From positions 95,041 to 159,040 of the forward strand of contig NZ_SJSO01000010.1 in assembly GCF_004331735.1 (NCBI RefSeq): a DNA stretch of 64,000 bases. Reading direction: 5' to 3'. Below are positions 62,090-64,000 of the stretch, piece after piece. The stretch is from Pedobacter psychrodurus (GTDB lineage Bacteria; Bacteroidota; Bacteroidia; Sphingobacteriales; Sphingobacteriaceae). Position 1 is the first letter of the stretch; each line of letters starts with the position of its first letter. The notes under the pieces were generated by a model, which did no database searches, was not told the DNA's origin, and saw only the letters and a list, made by a program, of their open reading frames with translations. The translations under genes and the position numbers were made by a program.

Positions 62090-64000
62090 TTAGTTCAGAT
62101 TCCTTTTTCTAAGCTGGGCAATATATTCCGATGGAAGCATTTTAAATTCTGCTTTGAAAGATCTAGAAAAATAATTGGGCGAATTGAAACCCACTTCGTA
62201 AGAAACCTCCACAACATTTAACTGACTTTTTTCAAATAGTTGGGCAGCTTTCTGAAGGCGATAAGATCGGATAAACTCGACAGGAGATTTACCGGTAAGG
62301 AGCAGTATCTTCTTATAAAGGGAAACCCTGCTCATATTCATCTGCTTACTTAAGTCTTCTACAGATAAGTTGGGATTGATAATATTATTTTCAACGTATT
62401 TAAGGACATTGGTCACAAACTTCTCATCATGTGATTGGCTTTCCATCTCCGGGAGGTTGACCTGCAGGTGTTTGGTATAGGTTTTTTTAAAGTTTTCCTG
62501 CAGAATTAATAAGTTTTTAATCTTGGAGATTAGTATTTCGAAGTTGAAGGGTTTTGTCAGATAATCATTGGCCCCGATTTTCAATCCACTAACCTGTTCA
62601 GCTTCCTCTGATAGTGCGGTCAGTAGGATGAAAGGAATGTGGGAAGTCCTTATGTCATTTTTAATTTTATGGCAAAGTTCGGTACCACTCATCTGTGGCA
62701 TATTTATATCACTTACAATTAAGTCGGGATGTAACGCAAGTGCTTTTTGCCATCCATCTTTCCCATTTGCAGCATCCTGGACATTAAATATCTCTTTTAA
62801 ACTATCTTTTAGGTAAACCCTAAAATCATCGTTGTCTTCCACAAGCAAAATTTTTGGTTTCCTTGAATCAATTTTCTTTTTCCCGTCTTGCAAATTATTT
62901 TTGGCTACAACCTTATTAATCGAATTAGAACTATTCGTGGTCAAGGTTAATGGTAAAATAATCGAAAAACAACTACCCTGATTAATTTCACTTTCTACAT
63001 AAATTTCACCACCATGTATATTCACAAATTCTTTAACGATTGATAGACCTATTCCACTGCCTTGGTTGAGCATGGAACCTGGCACATCACTTTGGAAAAA
63101 CGGTTCGAAAATTCTATCGAGCTTATCTTCAGGGATACCGATTCCGGTATCAACTATTCTTATTTCGAGTTGCGAAAGTTCCTCATTTATAGCATTCGAC
63201 CTGAAACTTAACAGTACGGTCACATACCCCCCTGAAGTAGTAAATTTGAACGAGTTTGAAAGCAGGTTAAATATAATTCTTTCGATCTTATCATGATCAA
63301 ATATGGTGTTGTATTGCTCAATATCGCTATCAAAATCAAAACCTATCTGCTTTGCTTCTGCTACATCAGTAAAAGACTGTACAATATCGGCGATAAACTG
63401 TACAATATCTCCAGACGTTCCATGAAATTTTAGTTCCTGCACTTCAAGTTTTCTGAAATCCAGCAGCTGATTTACAAGACTTAACAATCTATATGCATTG
63501 CGTTTAATAATTTGTATCTGATGCTTCTGGTCTGGTGATTCAGCATTTTGCAACATTTTATCTGCCGGAGCCATGATCAGTGATATTGGTGTTCTAAACT
63601 CATGACTTACGTTAGTTAAAAACTTTATCTTCATTAAATCAAGTTCATGAATGCGTTCTGCATCTTGCCTTTCCGCCTCCAAAATATGTTTATTTTCAGC
63701 ACGTTCCTGGTCTATCGCAAATTCTTTTTTTAATTTTTGAATACCCCTGTAACGGATATAAAGTAGTAAACCAGAAAGTGTCAAAAAGTATAACAGATAA
63801 GCTAAGTTTGTTTTCCAAAACGGGGGTAATATTTGAATTTTCAAAGCCCTGTCTTCGAATGAACCTGGTACATCAGGGTCAATTACTCTTACCAAAAACT
63901 CATAATTTCCCGGATTTAAATTTGTATAGCTGGCTTTCCGGATATCGTTCTCAGCGTCTATCCACTTTTTGTCGAAACCCCTCATCATATAGTGATAAGT
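62090..64000 (-). CDS. hybrid two-component system regulator (HTCS), partial
   Basis: The C-terminal 636 residues of a one-protein hybrid two-component system; the N-terminal part (beta-propeller sensor) lies beyond the right edge. In order: the end of the Y_Y_Y domain (TYHYMMRGFDKKW...YTNLNPGNYEFLVRV), one TM helix (LAYLLYFLTLSGLLLYIRY), HisKA with FLTNVSHEFRTPISL (phosphoacceptor His), HATPase with DTGIGIPE and GSGIGLSIV, a receiver domain (ILLVEDNDDFRVYL, phosphoacceptor Asp in VSDINMPQMSG) and an AraC-type HTH (YEVGFNSPNYFSRSFKAEF). It would sense a mannan-derived oligosaccharide and activate the adjacent GH2/GH26/GH5/GH27 genes. Confidence 0.95.
   Translation of the reverse strand, partial: TYHYMMRGFDKKWIDAENDIRKASYTNLNPGNYEFLVRVIDPDVPGSFEDRALKIQILPPFWKTNLAYLLYFLTLSGLLLYIRYRGIQKLKKEFAIDQERAENKHILEAERQDAERIHELDLMKIKFLTNVSHEFRTPISLIMAPADKMLQNAESPDQKHQIQIIKRNAYRLLSLVNQLLDFRKLEVQELKFHGTSGDIVQFIADIVQSFTDVAEAKQIGFDFDSDIEQYNTIFDHDKIERIIFNLLSNSFKFTTSGGYVTVLLSFRSNAINEELSQLEIRIVDTGIGIPEDKLDRIFEPFFQSDVPGSMLNQGSGIGLSIVKEFVNIHGGEIYVESEINQGSCFSIILPLTLTTNSSNSINKVVAKNNLQDGKKKIDSRKPKILLVEDNDDFRVYLKDSLKEIFNVQDAANGKDGWQKALALHPDLIVSDINMPQMSGTELCHKIKNDIRTSHIPFILLTALSEEAEQVSGLKIGANDYLTKPFNFEILISKIKNLLILQENFKKTYTKHLQVNLPEMESQSHDEKFVTNVLKYVENNIINPNLSVEDLSKQMNMSRVSLYKKILLLTGKSPVEFIRSYRLQKAAQLFEKSQLNVVEVSYEVGFNSPNYFSRSFKAEFKMLPSEYIAQLRKRNLN

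Noticed and set aside
1..64000. tRNA, rRNA, CRISPR array and prophage
   Set aside because: No TPsiC-loop-like cloverleaf sequence, no 16S/23S-like conserved stretch, no regularly spaced repeats and no phage structural or integrase genes were seen by eye; a dedicated tRNA search would be decisive.

Overview
The window reads as a chromosomal segment of a Bacteroidota bacterium, most likely a Pedobacter-like member of the Sphingobacteriaceae. Supporting this are SusC/SusD pairs, a hybrid two-component glycan sensor, many secreted glycoside hydrolases, AT-rich intergenic DNA, mostly absent Shine-Dalgarno sequences, promoter -7 elements of the TAnnTTTG type, and mosaic intergenic repeats ending in GTCAT/ATGAC. 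I see no rRNA, tRNA or CRISPR. The organism assignment is inference from gene content.

1-21.7 kb is general and housekeeping-accessory DNA: an aldo/keto reductase, a PAS histidine kinase, a DUF3095 cyclase-like protein, a siderophore-type TonB receptor, a three-domain DNA ligase D flanked by two DUF3606 mini-proteins, a GT87-like membrane glycosyltransferase, a secreted serine hydrolase with a VOC protein, and a complete RND efflux operon (adaptor, pump, outer membrane channel). Repeat-rich gaps lie at 7.5, 14.6-15.2 and 21.4 kb; the middle one holds a 42-bp perfect palindrome.

21.7-27.5 kb is the least explained stretch. A three-gene minus-strand operon (M19-like hydrolase, SGNH hydrolase, small membrane protein) faces a plus-strand series (secreted beta-rich protein, lipoprotein, Cys-containing small protein, orphan Tat-signal peptide, 45-residue peptide). 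Two copies of an 18-bp ATACC-N8-GGTAT palindrome lie between them. 27.6-33.8 kb holds a MocR regulator divergent from a DMT exporter/PaiB/GNAT operon, a decayed PorP/SprF gene, a gamma-glutamyltransferase and a TfoX-like protein.

34.8-50.0 kb looks like one carbohydrate regulon. It has a GH28 enzyme and a sodium:solute symporter (one operon), a LacI regulator, a myo-inositol oxygenase with all iron ligands, a SusC/SusD pair, a purple-acid-phosphatase-like enzyme, a DUF5009 membrane acyltransferase-like protein and a GH92 alpha-mannosidase. Matching LacI-type operators (RCGTAAACGWTT) sit before the symporter and before the inositol oxygenase, which ties catabolism of an inositol- or uronate-containing substrate to one repressor.

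50.1-54.3 kb is a patch of small genes: a possible C-terminally sorted secreted protein, a HicB-like protein, a Crp/Fnr regulator and a DUF1801 protein. It ends in an IS21-like remnant that truncates an ECF sigma factor gene. 54.7-64 kb is a mannan/galactomannan degradation locus (GH27, GH5, GH26, GH2) under a hybrid two-component regulator cut by the right edge; no SusC/SusD pair for it lies inside the window.
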